From assembly GCA_022829145.1 (NCBI GenBank), contig CM040741.1, positions 58,056,547 through 58,120,546 of the forward strand: DNA of 64,000 nt, written 5' to 3'. Numbering within the stretch: position 1 is the first letter of the stretch; each line of letters begins with the position of its first letter. Both the position numbers and the translations under genes were made by a program. Positions 1-13,520 of this stretch are shown in pieces. Below the pieces are notes generated by a model. The model ran no database searches. It was not told the origin of the DNA and saw only the letters and a list, made by a program, of their open reading frames with translations. This DNA is from Albula goreensis. Its lineage: Eukaryota; Chordata; Actinopteri; Albuliformes; Albulidae.

Positions 1-2626
1 CAAGCATGACCACTGAGAAGGAAAATATGTACTGTTCCTAGGGTACCGATAATAATATTAGAGTATTTTTATGCCATGCACTCAATAATTCAGATAGTAG
101 TCACTATCTGAAACAACTTAAAACTGAAACTGCATTTCCACAGAAATATGACTTCCAGGCTCTTAGAAGCACCAGCATTTGACACCTCATTAACTGCACA
201 TGTCATCTGACCACAGAGTCTCTAGTTTAATGTGAAATGAGTGAACTAACAATGAAAGCATCAATCTGGAGCACAGCACACAGACAAGACAACATCGTCA
301 CAAACTAGCTGTTTCTGCAAGGTCAATCTTTAAAAATGCCAAAATGCACAACATTTGGATACTAGGAAAAGTAATTGCCAAACTAGTTCTGTATATTACA
401 CAGCTGGACATAAACAAATCAGACTGACTTATTGAACAGGTATGTCTATTCTCATTTGTTTTATTAAGAGAAAGAATTTGAATTGTTGTATACAGGCTGA
501 ACATGAAATATAAATATTAGGAATATTGTTCCAACTTGTAGATTTCAATACAAGAACAATTCCTGAGGTCAAAGTTAGCTCTCTGTATATCTGGGGTAAA
601 ACAGGCACTTACTCATCACTGTGTGTTCCCTCACTGATCAACGACTGGCCTGATCTATCTGTCCCCTCAGGTGCTCAGGCAGTCTGGAGCTTCACCGAGT
701 GATATTGTAAAGCCTGGTTTAATGAAGTTGTGGGGTTAAAAGCAACGACTGTCTTGCTACAAAAAGCCTACAGCAGAGGTGTTCTCTCGGTCCTCTCCGG
801 CCAGTGGATGGTCAGCCAGGTAGCTGCCCTTGATTATCATTACAGTTGGGCTGACTCCCTGCTATCTTGGTCCATGACCACAATGCTCTACAGTGGGTGT
901 TTGAAAACAGCATTTAATGATAGAACCTTCTTGTAAATGGTATCCAACCCAGTTAAAAGTGTCAAATTACTGGAGGAAAGGCATAAATAAATCCTCTATG
1001 AACAACATTATTGTTCCTTATGATGTATGGATACTGGAGGAGCTGGAGCAGTCAGACAAAAGTTCTTAGGCGTGGCAGTTATCGTTATATGTACAGATAA
1101 AGGTGAAGGTCACATTTTTCAGTGCTTACTGAAGCTCCCAGCAATTCATTTAAACAATTAGGTGTTTATCTTAAACAATAAGGTGACATATAAATTCTAG
1201 TATTTTTAAATAAATGAGCTAGTTGGGATGTTAAACACATTTATAAAATTGATCCAGTGTTACAATATCCTGACATCATAAATACACAAATCTAAACCTA
1301 TGGTATAAGCTAAAAAAATCAGCATTCTCTACCCTAATCAAATAAAGCATGTTTTTAAACAAGGCATTTTAAGAGTCAGATTGTATGTGATATATGAGAG
1401 GATGTCTGGGGACAAAGTCACTTGTCTGGGCTAGCCCAGCCCCCATCTAACAAGGTGAGACAGCCAGGCGGCAGGACAAGATGAATGGCATGCATTCAGC
1501 ATGGTGCCATCTGATACCACAGTGCCCATTCATCTCCCTTTAATTATAAACCTGAACATCACCCTACTGTTCACCCGTCACCACAAACATGCATATTTAT
1601 GTACTGCTCCTCAACATCAACCAAAGTTTCCCCTCTCCCAACAAACAGGCCCAGTGACCCACTGTTTTTTTTTTTTTTTTTTTACTGTTGTAGCTATAAC
1701 CCCATAGCTCTAATAGAAAAGTACATTCATTCATTGGGTTTTTTTCTCATTACTTTTGTTGCCCATATATATCTACTAATGATCGTCAATATAGCAAAGC
1801 AACCAGCTGTGTACCTCAGGTATAAGTAATTCAATACCAATGTTAAAATGCAAAGGGAAAAGGTTTACTCTAAAACAAGTCAAGAAAAAAAATCAGATGC
1901 ATACAAATAAACATTAACCTTTCTTTCTATTACCCCAAGACATAAAGTACAGTAGATTAAAATGTATTGCAGTAGACCTTCAGTGTAAATCTCACAGTGT
2001 ACAAAGTGACACAGAAAAACACCTTCAGCATAAACACTAGCATTTAAAAGCTGGAAAAGCAAATACAGACAAATGGTGAGTAGCTTAAAACAAGAGGTCT
2101 ACATTATATATTTCAAATAAGATATTGTACATTATGCCCCTCTTGTTTCTAGGCCCTTCTGTCAATGCGAAACTATGCCCACCACCCTCCATCTGTGGGG
2201 ATTTAACATTTGTGACAGGATTTGTGCTAGCTGTCTAGCCATCATTATTAGATTACCACCTTCTGGAGCAGACCATTGGCTAGATTTCAGTACTCAGCTA
2301 CATACTATTGCCAATACAGCAATATAAAAAGGGCTTAGGGAAAGGACTCATCACTGAGACTAAACATCCCTTAATGAAGATGTGATTTGCCCTTCTCCTT
2401 TCTCCTTCCTTTCAGAATGCCAAAGTTCTTTCATCAACGCAGAGCACGACACAAAAATCACACACACAGAATGTCTGATGATTGATTCAGTGATCTACAT
2501 TGATTCAGTTCCCTGATGCACTTAAAATGGTTCTGTGTGACACTTGTTTTGACCAATCCTTGTGTTAGGACCACCATCTTTTGATTGGTTCGGTCAAGAC
2601 TGACAGCTCATTGTATCTGGACTTAC
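1..2626. other. pdzd2 intron (partial, runs off left edge)
   Basis: This sequence lies 3' of the pdzd2 exon that ends at 2627 and begins with its strong GTAAGT donor on the minus strand. I searched it for the second PDZ domain expected next in PDZD2 and saw nothing resembling it, so the following exon is outside the window. The stretch is AT-rich and contains a T19 run at 1665-1683. The short open frames here have no recognisable content. Confidence 0.7.
1665..1683. repeat. poly(T) run, T19
   Basis: An uninterrupted run of 19 T. It could be the tail of an old minus-strand retroposon, but no recognisable body is attached. Confidence 0.9.
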
Positions 2627-3134
2627 CTGATAGGACAGCTCAGAGTTAAGCGATTCGCTCTTGCAGCCTTCGTTTAGGCGAATACAAGGACGAGTAGGTG
2701 GAGCCACAGGAAATCCCCCATTTTGCTCATGTGGCTGCACTGCTGTGGGTGGGAAAGTCACTGGCTCCTCCTCCATGGGCGTGTCTGTTGGGATGCTGGC
2801 CAGAGGAGGTGTGGCCTCTGCCTCCATGGGCATGCAGTATCCATTCTCCTGCTCTGAGTCTCCTGCACCACTTTCTTTGCTGTCGCTGGTGAAAGAGGTG
2901 CGGGCGATGACCCCAAACTTGCGGGTGCGCTTTCCATTCTGTGCTGGGCTACCTTTCAGCTCTGAGGGGGCACCGATGCGCAGGTCACCGCTGCTGACCC
3001 CAGAACCGCCCCCACTTCCGCTGCCACCCCCATTGGTGCTGCCATTGCAGGGAGGGAGGGGGGCCTTGCGTTTGATTCTGCGCAGCATGATCAGGTAGAT
3101 GCATCCGCCATTCCAGCATTGGTCAGCCAGGTAA
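2627..3134 (-). CDS. pdzd2: pdzd2 second coding exon: end of PDZ1 and linker
   Basis: This exon encodes residues 158-327 of the PDZ domain-containing protein 2 homologue. It opens at a pyrimidine-rich acceptor (TTGTGCAG on the minus strand). Its first T completes the split Ser codon left by the exon at 24947-25419 (AG + T). The start, SYLADQCWNGGCIYLIMLRR, matches my memory of the human PDZD2 segment that supplies the last helix and strand of PDZ1. Next come a basic KRKAPLPP patch, a Gly/Ser-rich low-complexity stretch (about residues 192-208) and the conserved KRTRKFGVI motif. After that the sequence is acidic and proline-rich and poorly conserved, as is usual for the PDZD2 linkers. The exon ends after a CAG codon with a consensus GTAAGT donor, phase 0. 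Apparent reading past 2627 is intron read-through. Human PDZD2 is a very large scaffold protein with six PDZ domains, so this is only the N-terminal part. The plus-strand open frame across the same bases is a GC-driven shadow. Confidence 0.94.
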
Positions 3135-6100
3135 CTGCACAAGAGAGAAAAATGAGAGTGCTCAAGCTCAGTGCCTTCCAGTTCATATCCACTGGGCTGG
3201 AGTCAATTCCACAGATTCAGTTTCCAATTAGATTCTTTCAACATCTTAAATTTGATTCAAACTCAATACCACTTCCATGAGTTTCTGCTCAAATTTAAAA
3301 TTCCCTTCACCCAATCCCAACACCACTCATATTCCAATAAATAAAATCACATTGGCTGGTATGTAACTGATGTAAAGCCAGCTTCTGTAGAGCAGCTTAA
3401 TATCAAAACAGAATGATTTTTCTTTATTTCCCTCTGTGTGAAAACCTTTGACAGTGAGGGATGTGAGGAGAAAATATGAACCTTTCCTCCACATCAGGAG
3501 CCCTCGGAGGAATGCAAAAATATCTGCACCGATTGCTTTTGAAATCTAAATAAAACAAAGGCAAACTCTGTGTGATAAATATTTCTCCTTATCTGGGACA
3601 CATAATAAACTCCTCATGCGCTGTCTAATATGACACATAATGGGCCTGTCTCTAGCTAGACTAGGCAATCCAGTGAAGCTAAACTATACAAAAATATGCA
3701 GACAGATGTTGCTATTTCCACCTAATTTTGAATTGATCCCAACCCCAGACGAAAATCACCTCTGGAAAAAATGTGTTGTTTTCATTTTTTTGCTAAAGCC
3801 GACCAGAGCAACTTTAATACTTATTGCTAGAAAATAAGCTATGCTTTCTGGGGTGTAACAGTCCTGATGACAGACATAAAGCAGGGCTCCTTATTATCCT
3901 ACCAAGGGTACAGACAAAGATGAAACCCAATGCCCTGTGAAACTCAGCTAACAGACACCACTTTGCACTCCATAATTTCACACCCTTTTCACCCTCTTCT
4001 GTGTTTTAATGGGACTTGGCATTGCGATGCAGCTTGGATGAAATCAAGCCACCCTCTGGGTCATTTGAATACTCTCACCTTGAAAGGGGGTTCATGCAGA
4101 GTTCATGCAGTCTGAACCTGGACTGACTGCACTATTTTAAAATTTCGCTAAAATTCTCTGTCTGAAAAATCCCTTCCTGATGAGTCACTGCATTTTAAGA
4201 GGATTTTGTAACAAAGCCATAAATTAGAAATGTGTTGCTTGTTAATTTTCAGTAACTGCTCCAAGAAGTGTTGTTACATAATTTAAAAAATGACATAATT
4301 TTAGAACAGGTTTGCACAATATTTTCTACTCCATCTTAGGCAGATTATTGAAAGGACCTTGTGCTTTAAGGTGATATCTGACAAAAATGGATACATGTAT
4401 TCTTCAAACCAATACTGCATATTAAACAGTTAACATGTTGCTGGAATTGGGAGGAAAACATATTCATTAAAATGCCCTTGAAAAAGAGAGGTCTCTTAAG
4501 CCAACCAGCATGCCCACTGAAGATAAATAAGCATGTAAAAGCTACACCCCAGGTATTTAAACCCACAACAGTTAATTCTTTAGACAGAGAAAACTACTTT
4601 GTTTTTATCATCTGCAGTATGTTATTTGTCATGGCCGTATTAGTCTCACATATGGAGTGACTCATCTTTGTAATTTTTAAAGAACTATAGAGGATCCAGT
4701 CTACAGTTTTTTTCACATTGCTCATTGCTGCAGTTCATTTGGGGTAGTGTGAGGACAGAGATTTTCTATTGGCAAAAGACCTGAAAGAGACGAGAACCAA
4801 GCACCTTTGAAAAGAACCTAATGTCAAAAGACACATAGACAAAACATTGTGACAAGATGAAGAACAACCATAGTAAAACCATTGTATTGGTATGTAACCT
4901 TGCACCTCTAAGTTCAGCACACAAAAGACATGCTACTCCATTTTGGCAAGGCTACATTACATGACCTACATTACAAAACCTGTATGTCACTTCTAATTTT
5001 CATAGATTTGCACTTTTACATATTAAGAATATTATCTCTGTAATTGTAATTGCCTGTCAAATATTAGTTGGAAGTAGAAAGAAGCAAAACTCTGTATGTT
5101 AGACATATAGACAAACTGACTATTGTTAAGTTTTTTCTTTATTCACCAAGTCAGTGCAAGACAATATTTTGAATTCTGCATAGTGGGGTTTAATATACTG
5201 CATATGTGCCTTGAAAAATATTGTGAAATTCTGTATTACTCTAACAAAGGTCTACATAACAGCAGAGATTAAAAAAGTCTACAAATATCATTTCAGTGAG
5301 GTTGAGAAATCTGTCATTGGTTATTTGGATAAATTGTTTCAGAAGCTTATTTTTGTTCAGAATTAATATAGACTTGCAAACCACGCTTCCACCAACCATG
5401 TGCCTTTGGCATCCACCAACCACAGCTGGGGCTGGGCCAGATCTTTAATACCAACCCTGATCAAGCACACTTTTAGCCCTATTCCTTCACAACTTACCAC
5501 CATTATTGTCACACAGAAACGCATAATATCTAATTCAAAAACTAAAATATCTTACCACTACTGTACATGCTATAAGCTGTCAAACATGATTTGTTACCAT
5601 GCATGTATAAAGTTTCCAGTATGAGCGTGGAAATGACAAACATCCACAGCTGAGTCTTGTTTACTCATTCGATCAAATCTTTTCTCCGCAAAGCAGGCTT
5701 TTCTCTAAGGGGTAGGCTGTGTACTGCACACTACATCTGTCATCGTCTGCCTCTGCATTGCGGATTGCTTTGACTTCTCTTGTAGCAAAGCTACAACAGT
5801 CAGAGGGAAACAGTCATGCTTTTCTTCCTTCATTTTACATAAAATACAGTTTGTGTAAATCGGTTTCCCCGCTAAAATGTCTGACTGCCAGAATTATGCA
5901 ATAATCTGCTGAGGTTGATTAGGTCAAACATTGTTAACATAACTAAAAACTACTCAGTAAAATGCACATATGAACAATGGCGCATGGAATACCACAGTAC
6001 TACACACTTTCAACTCTACCGATAATAAGGAAAGGCTGTGCAATGCTGTCAGAAATACTTTACTTGCACACGAACCTTGTGAAATTGTTATCATGATGTA

Positions 6101-7004
6101 TAAGGATGGAGAACAGTATGAGGTCCATATTGGAGCCTATTTTTCCTTATTTTTTGAGGTTTTCAGATGTTCATTCAAAACACATAGATTTCTACTCTGG
6201 CACCAGTGACAAGCAGCTGACAGAGCAGGTATGAAATGTAGATATCTGCTCAAATCTAAACAGAGCATCAAATAAAGCAGGAGCAAAAGCTTATTCATGA
6301 AGGAGCAACACAAAAACTGCTCTAGAGAGAAAATAAGAGTATCACTGATGCACACAAACTCTGCAAAAAGTAGGAAGCAATAAACTTCGAACCACACAGC
6401 CACACACTACTGTGCCTAACAGTATAGTATTTCCAGTATAGTATATAGTATAATCATATTTAGCTTGGTGATTAAAGTTCTGTCCACCTGAATGTAACTG
6501 ACTGAAGTTTATACAGTCTGCCTTTCCTTTTTAGAACATTTTAAACACTCCATAATTTCTTAATGCATGAGGATCGGGTATATCCAGCAGGTGTTATCAG
6601 ACACACCTGTGAGCAATTATCATGTAATCAGTAAATAAATACTGTATCCAGTTAACAGCTGCATACCTAATAAAGTGAACAAAATCAACTGATGCATTAG
6701 TCAACCATAGCATCATTTAAAATATTTTTTTTTATAATAAACCTCCCTCTAAAATTTACATGTAATTACACAGATGCATTAAAAGTTACTAAATCTGGCT
6801 GTGTTCCTAATACTGAATGACTATATTATATCGAATCGGTTCAATTCATGATACTAAAATTCAGTGGCCCCCATTTTCCTGCATTAAAATATAGAATCCT
6901 TCCACGTTTCTATATGATTTGCATTATCTAACTGACATAATCTCTCTTGGTGTCTTTTCCAACTCTCATGATCCAGCAAGGGGTGTAAATGACAAGCAGA
7001 TCAG

Positions 7005-7360
7005 CTGCTAATGTCCTCCTTTCTCTGCTTTGGCCATCTGGCCACTCCACAGTTCCTCCCCTGCAGCACAGGCCCCCACAGCCAGAACGCTAGGGTGTGC
7101 CCCCGGAATGATCAGCGTTTTCGTGTTTCTGTCATTCAGCTTGGTTTTCTGTCCGCCCGCCACCACCCCTTTCCCAGTCCTGCTGGAGCTCATGTCATCA
7201 GCCAGAATTCCTCCCCATATGGCAGACAGCTTTCCGGGTCTGGTTTTATGGGGCACACAGCTTTATGGCTCTGAAGAGGTTGCAGTGCTTCCATTCCTAC
7301 TTCTTCCCTTGCAATTTGGGCCCACATCCCACAGAGACTCTGCCTTTACCCTGTAGGAAA
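7005..7360. other. GC-richer intronic patch, unknown
   Basis: A ~350 bp stretch clearly richer in G+C than its flanks, open for more than 80 codons in two plus-strand frames and one minus-strand frame. None of the translations is a protein I recognise, and there is no convincing splice pair. It could be a conserved non-coding element, an old repeat, or an unannotated exon. Not assigned. Confidence 0.4.
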
Positions 7361-9484
7361 AAAAAACTACGGTGTCTGATAAAGAGGCAGGCACCATTTT
7401 CAAAATGCTTGTGTATCTGCAGCTGGACAGTCAAAGCGCTATGACAGCTATTATGCATACAGAAACACTGCATGCGAAGAGAGGCGTATGTTGTTCTGGC
7501 TGTGTGCTGTCTAGCTAATGAAGGAAACAACTGTTCATTTCCTCCCAGTTACCAGGACGACAAGCAGTCTCAAACACCAGCATGAATAACTAAACACAAT
7601 TATTGTTCAAAAAGCGGACACTGGATTTAACTAAAGCAATCTGGCAGAAAAACTGGCAATCAGGATATGTGCCATCTCTACACCAGATCCTACAGTTGAT
7701 GGTCAATATTTATTTCGGACTGCCATTGCAGATCCATCCGAAAAAAATACCAAACCAAAGGCCAAAACATGAAAAAAGTGGACTGGACACATTTCCAAAA
7801 CAAATTTGGAATAGACACAATGCGAAGACACAATCTGTGGCAGATATTCACAACACTAAATCCCTTCTGATACATAATCTGCCTCATTTGACTTGCCAAC
7901 AGCCTCAGATTCATAACACTTACTGATACTGACCCGCTATACTTCAATAGGGAGAACTTTCATAAATTTAAATAATTATGACAGTTGTCCTGTCCCTTGT
8001 ATTCCACTTAAACATAAGGCACACTTTTCATCAGGAAGCTACCAAATTCCTTTTTGTCTAATTAAATGTGCATGCATGCTTGAACATACATGTATAGGCA
8101 TGTAAGAGAACATGCGCATAAAGTGCACATGCAGCATTGTCCTCTGTAGTTCAGTTCTTTTCCTGCTCCTTCCTGAAAGCACAGAACCACTGGCTGGGCT
8201 GCTCCTACTGAAACTGTATGATAATGCCGATATTTGATTTTATGCATGTCAAAATGTGACGATGTTTTACTGATCATCTCACCTTCCCAGTCATATTACA
8301 TAGTCCTTTTCCCATCCCCATTACACAAACATTTCTCACACCGACATTTCAAAACTATAAAACAACTATGAGCCTTACATAAGATAAATCTTGTCATAAT
8401 TTCATTCCCAATCATACTAACTGCACTTAATGGTACCTTTAACAAATTATCACAAATAACACACATTCTAATGCATTGTTTTCTCTCCCTTCTGTTAATA
8501 CTGTGAGTTGATACCCTAAGACAAGCTTCACTGTGGCTTTTTTGGAGAAATGAAGAGAGACAGCATGTATTTCTGGATCATCAAACATATCGCTGGTAAA
8601 CGACAAAAAAGCTCACAGGCTGTTTCTCTTTCATTACCTACACCAATGATGGTGATGCATAGGAGAATATACAGTAGTCATAATCCAAACAACAACTAGC
8701 AACCAAACCATCTTTGGGAAACACAAAACAGCTGTCTTGATTGACTGCTTTAAGATTTTTGAATCTCTTGGTCCATGGTTTACAGCGAAATTGTTTAAAA
8801 CATGATGCCCAAGTTTTTCCCCGAGTACAGAAAAACCTCAAATTACAGACAGGTTGCTGTTAGCAGCAAACACATAGTGGTGGACAATTTGCCTTGCCTT
8901 TGGTGATTCGGTAATGTGACTGTGATTTGGTGGTTAGACAAGTGTTCAGTCTCCAGATCTGGTAATTATGCTTCTTGCCTGCTGAAAAAAATTTCACTTT
9001 TCCCACAAAATTGTCAACACACCAGGCAAGCCAATTAGTGAAGCCTATGAAATGAATTTTGCTCCAGCACAATGAAGGAATAGGTAATGTGAGTTATTTT
9101 TATGAGGGAGAAAAAAGGAAACTCAGAAGAACAGACAGCAAAGCAAACAAATGCAAACCCTGTCTTTTAAACCCGCAGTGAGGTGAGATGCCAAATGTTA
9201 TATTGTTGAATGGTCATTTTTCTTTGGGTATTTGCTGGCCTCACCTTTGGTGCAACTTAGGCCTTCGTTGAGCATACCTTTTTGCATTCAGTTGTGAAAT
9301 ACGCATGTAAAAGCTCTGAAGACATATTTTCTAGTCAGCATGTATATGAATTATGGCAGCAAAAAATAATATTCCAAATGATAAGATACAATAAGGCATG
9401 AAAAACCTGTAGATAACTCTTTATTTTAAGTCAAGTGGCCAAAGCTGTGAACATGTTTATTGTTGGAGATATTACAATTTAGGT

Positions 9485-9505
9485 AAAAAAAAAAAAACAC
9501 ACACA
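9485..9505. repeat. A13 run followed by short (CA)n
   Basis: Thirteen A followed by four to five CA dinucleotides. A simple repeat, possibly a retroposon tail. Confidence 0.8.
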
Positions 9506-11048
9506 TAATGAAATTACAAGCTCAGAGACCTAGCCTCTAATTAAGGGATTTCCATGTCAGAAAGCATGGCCAGCTGCCCTCCATCGGCTCTGTGGCCACA
9601 CTGCGGGCTGTGAAATGCTACAGTGGAGCTGAGGCTCAGGCCGGGCCTCCTAGCCAACTTCCAGAAATTACAGCGGTGAGGAAGTCAACCAGAGAGTAGG
9701 AACTCCCTGCAAACCTGCATTTCGTGCTGCAATTAACAATGATACATGTGTCAACATAATGCAATGTGAAGCAGTATTAGCCAAAGGAATGTTCCGGCAT
9801 GACATTTGCTTTGACCCAGTTAAAGCCAACCTGCTCATCACAGACTGCAGCCCTGTACTTAGCTGTGGGGTTTTTTTATGAATAGCAGAAATTAGATCCT
9901 GAAGGCAGGCATTACATAGGGTTCGCTCCCCTTTCTTTTCCACTAAGGGTGGGTCCGCCCTGGGCACCACAAGAGGCTTCCACAAAGTATTTTTCTGTGG
10001 TTTTCCAGATAGAAATCAGCGCAACTGTCTGTTTCAGTGAGTCTGAAATGCCCAGACAGCCAGAGTAAGATACAAGTAGGATTAAGCCTGGAAATTATAG
10101 ATAGCTACGCTATTGCACAAATTCCCATTCTTTCAGGAATGTGCCCTTGTCCTTTCATCTTAAATGTAGTGTAGCTCCTGCTCTCGTGTCAAGGTGGTTA
10201 TTTTCCCCCTGGAATTTGGTGAGTAAAGAGGAAGTCTCTCAGAGGCCTGTGGCACGGGGGTGTGTTTTGCTCCTTCCAATTATCACAGCTTCAGTTTGGA
10301 CCCTGCTGGGGAAAGAACGCCTGACCAGAGGAGATTTCTTTTTAATTATTATTCACATCACTGAAGTTATGCATAATCACCCATGTACAATGCTTTTACA
10401 TTCTGCTTCACATAATTCAGGCTCTTGAACAGCACACTCAAAAGTCAGTTTTAACTTCACTGGTAGGAATATTAACTGGGCAGCAATGACAGTACAGATT
10501 ATAAACACATTAACTTCATAGGCTTCATAACAGTGGGTGTTTTAAGATCTGTATCATTGAAATTATGACACTAAAAGAAAATTAAAACAGAAAATTGACT
10601 AAAAACCCCACGTAGGTTATTGAGTAGAAAGGCCAGGAGTAGTAAGTAGTAGACTAACTCCAAATTCCAAACTGCATACCCAAAGGACATGAATAGGACT
10701 TGACACTGGTTGCAAAAGCATCATATTTTATTTACCCATATCAACATTATAAAACAGAAGAATGAACGATGCCTTTGTAAGGTATCCAAATAAAATACAA
10801 CTGTGTAATACACAGTTTATATCAATGTTATGTATTTATGTTTCAAAGGTATCAAACCATTTGGAGGGGTCACAAAACAAGCATTTTTCTATGTACACCA
10901 TTTGCGTATGCTCGTTTTAAATGTCTGAAAAAAGTCACCCAGTGGGACACTTGTTTTTCAAAAATTTAAAGTCAGACCCTTCCACAGCTAACACATGACA
11001 CAACAGAGGCCATATATCCCACCTCAGCTATCCCTCTCCTTCTGCCTG

Positions 11049-11112
11049 ATTACATTACATCACATTTAGGCTTTTCACTGTGCTATTTATCCAGAGACTC
11101 ATCCAATAGGTT
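11049..11112 (+). repeat. degraded SINE/L2-type tail fragment
   Basis: The order of words (ATTACATTACAT, then CATTTAG, then a T-rich link, then TTTATCCAGAG) follows a tail that recurs in many teleost SINE and L2-like elements, written here in the reverse sense. Related fragments occur at 32419-32450, 50731-50762 and, in the opposite sense, 61195-61240. The assignment rests on remembered consensus words, not on an alignment. Confidence 0.5.
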
Positions 11113-12300
11113 CAGACAGCAAGACACACATGTTAACCATTACCCTCCAAAAGCCATAGGTGTGTGTTTGCATGTGTGTCGGAGGGGAGGAGGGATTTCT
11201 GGGGAGATGCCGCGACATGCTTCTGAAAGAGCTCACAACACAGTTTGCCATCTGATTCACCAAAAACCAAACAAGAGCAAAAAACATGATCTCAGCGCTG
11301 GCACACAAAGAAGGAATTCTGCTGCTGGAAAACTTATGGACCATAGCAAAGCTAAACAACAGACTCTGTATCTGGCTTCTTTTTTTAAGCTGCCTTCATA
11401 CAGAAATACCTCATATGGATAAGAGGGTAACAACAGGATAAAATCTGGGCCTGAACTCATAAAATGTTTCAGTGTAAAAGATAAAATAGCATGGATGTGT
11501 TTAACATTCAGTAAATAAGGGCTGTGCTCCACTCAAAAGTTTACCCAAAAAATCATATTTTTCATATTTTCATCAATTCAAAATATATGTTTGAAAAACC
11601 TTTGCTAGACATTGTATCAGCAAGTTCCTGATTTAATGAGCAAACACATCAAATCCACATGAAGGTCGAGGCACAGAGTTTAATGGGTATTCTATTTTTA
11701 CTTTCTAAACAGCAGGTGCGATCACAAGTGCAATGCAGGACCTGTGGCATGGCAGCAAGGAGATTCCTCTTGTATATATTTTAATGTCCCCAAATAAATG
11801 AAAATCTTCTAACAGTTCCCATATCTAAACTACTTTTCCATATCTCAATTCATATTTATTACTTGATCCTAAACTATATTACCAATTCTTTCAAATCAAG
11901 ACCACCATCTGTTGAGAAATATTACAGATTTGTACTGCTTTCCAATGGCAGGTGTTGATTTGAAGGCAAGAGCCACATTAAAGCTTGGAGCAGACCGTCG
12001 CTTTGGGTGGAAACTCATTCCTCTGTTCCCTCAGCTTCCCGACGGATCTCTTTCCCATGCCTGCAACTTGGAAATAAATACTCACACATGTAGAATGTAT
12101 TTATACACCTGGAGGTTCCTGAAGGCTGCCTGTCCATGCTAATCACATTACAGGTAAATCAAAATTGCAATAATAAAACATGCACTTCAATTTTCTTTTC
12201 CTACCCTCAGTAAAAAGCCCAGGGTTCAAATCGCCGTTGCCAAGAGGCCGTTGTTTATTTACATTCCGCCGGGTTACGGTCAGTCAAATGCACCTTGCCG

Positions 12301-12303
12301 TGT

Positions 12304-12342
<39 letters not shown>
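12301..12342. repeat. (TG)n microsatellite
   Basis: About 20 TG units with one C interruption at 12308. The open frames that cross it on both strands, giving Val/Cys or Thr/His runs, are artefacts of the repeat. Confidence 0.95.
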
Positions 12343-12343
<1 letters not shown>

Positions 12344-13249
12344 AACCCCACCACAGTCGCACACTTAGCTCCAAAAGCAAAGGGAGAGGGGTGGTGGTGT
12401 GTTTCAAAGGAATGAAAACAATGGCTCTGCGCCAGCAGAATTTTTCAGTCTGGAAAAAGACATTCCCCGACACCCTTGCCAAGGAGCACAGAGAAGTGCA
12501 GCAGGATCTGTTGACCACTCAGGATGTAGATTATATTCTGTGTAAAATAAATACATTTTTTCATGCCTGGGCAGCAGCAATGTGTATCTAATTATCCTCT
12601 CTGATGGTATACCAGAGCTATTTAACTGTATGCTCTGATAAAGCAGATAGTATAGCACACAGCTGGTCCATTTTGTGGGTGTTCTGCTCATATTTCAGAC
12701 TAGGGGGATTCCCCAACTGAAGTGGCCAGGATGTGGCACTCCCTGCTAGGTACAGTTCAAGTAGCAGGTCTGTAAGATGCTACTCCAATGGCCATTCTAA
12801 TTTTGTTAGGAGGGTGTGCAATTTAGCACATTATGTCTAGTATCGCAACTGTCAGCTTGAAAGTCTCACATTGATGTGGCAGAGTTCCAAGGGTGATCCA
12901 GTCTTACAGTCTACATTTAGACCATCGCCTCAGCCTGAACAATCAGTCTTACACTGATAAACATGCCTAAATTCACAAAGTGAAACCTAGGCATAATTAA
13001 TATGTGTATTACTTCAAAACCTGCAAGACTTTCCTGATAAGTGAAAGGTACAGACTAGGTCCCTTGCAAACAAACTGTAACCAAATAAAATGCAAAATAA
13101 AATGTAACCCAATTCAATCCAAACAAATTGAAACGACTAATTACATATGTTTCTTTGTTTTATATTTATTGAATACAAGCAAACATGTTGTTTGGGAAGT
13201 TTTTTTGTCTTTTCACTCTAAAAAAGAATGTCATATGCCTTCAAAAAGA

Positions 13250-13520
13250 CTGACGTGGGGGCTCACACGATAAGATGCTTGCCTGGGAGCCGTGCCATTA
13301 CCAGCCAGAAGTCCACATACGAAAAGGCAACAACTGGCCCCGCTACACCAGGGATGACAGGAGGTTAAGCAGGTTAAGCTCACTGGTCTCATCACTCTCT
13401 AGCAGCTGCTACTGGTCAGCCTAGCACATGTAGCGGTATGAACGGAGTACGCTGACCTTTCCATCCTTCGTTCCTCTGAGTGAGCAACCAGTGGCGTAGC
13501 TACAGCAAGAAGAAGAAGCA
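13250..13520 (+). mobile_element. tRNA-derived SINE, copy 1
   Basis: A ~270 bp block that shares an ordered set of words with 56341-56650 in the same orientation. The shared words are GGCAACAACTGG or AGCAACAACTGG, a CCAGG segment, TCTCATC followed by CTCTCTAGCAG, a GCTGACC-type word, and a block around TACGCTGACC. The 5' part has tRNA-like character: GGGGCTCA at 13258, and a degenerate B-box-like word near 13300 that is clearer in the other copy. The 3' end is an AAG-rich tail (AAGAAGAAGAAGCAAG, ending near 13520). The name of the family is unknown to me. Confidence 0.6.

Larger units (their letters stand above)
3135..13249. other. pdzd2 intron, left portion
   Basis: Intronic sequence on the pdzd2 coding strand between the exons at 24947-25419 and 2627-3134. 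It is mostly AT-rich with no exon I can support. Recognisable contents are a GC-richer patch at 7005-7360, an A13 run followed by (CA)n at 9485-9505, a degraded SINE/L2-type tail at 11049-11112, and a (TG)n microsatellite at 12301-12342. A moderately GC-rich stretch at 9540-9670 has no reading frame I recognise. Confidence 0.75.

Noticed and set aside
2661..3098. Plus-strand frames across the pdzd2 exon
   Set aside because: They are shadows of the strongly supported minus-strand exon.
7008..7256. Minus-strand frame with WGGILADDM, resembling SNF2 helicase motif I
   Set aside because: The similarity ends after about eight residues. The essential GxGKT-type sequence does not follow and no other helicase motif is present, so it is most likely chance.
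12200..12260. tRNA gene suggested by GGGTTCAAATCGCC
   Set aside because: A B-box-like word is present, but no A box or cloverleaf stems can be drawn upstream.
12180..12518. Open frames crossing 12301-12342
   Set aside because: These are driven by the (TG)n repeat, with no domain in the flanks.
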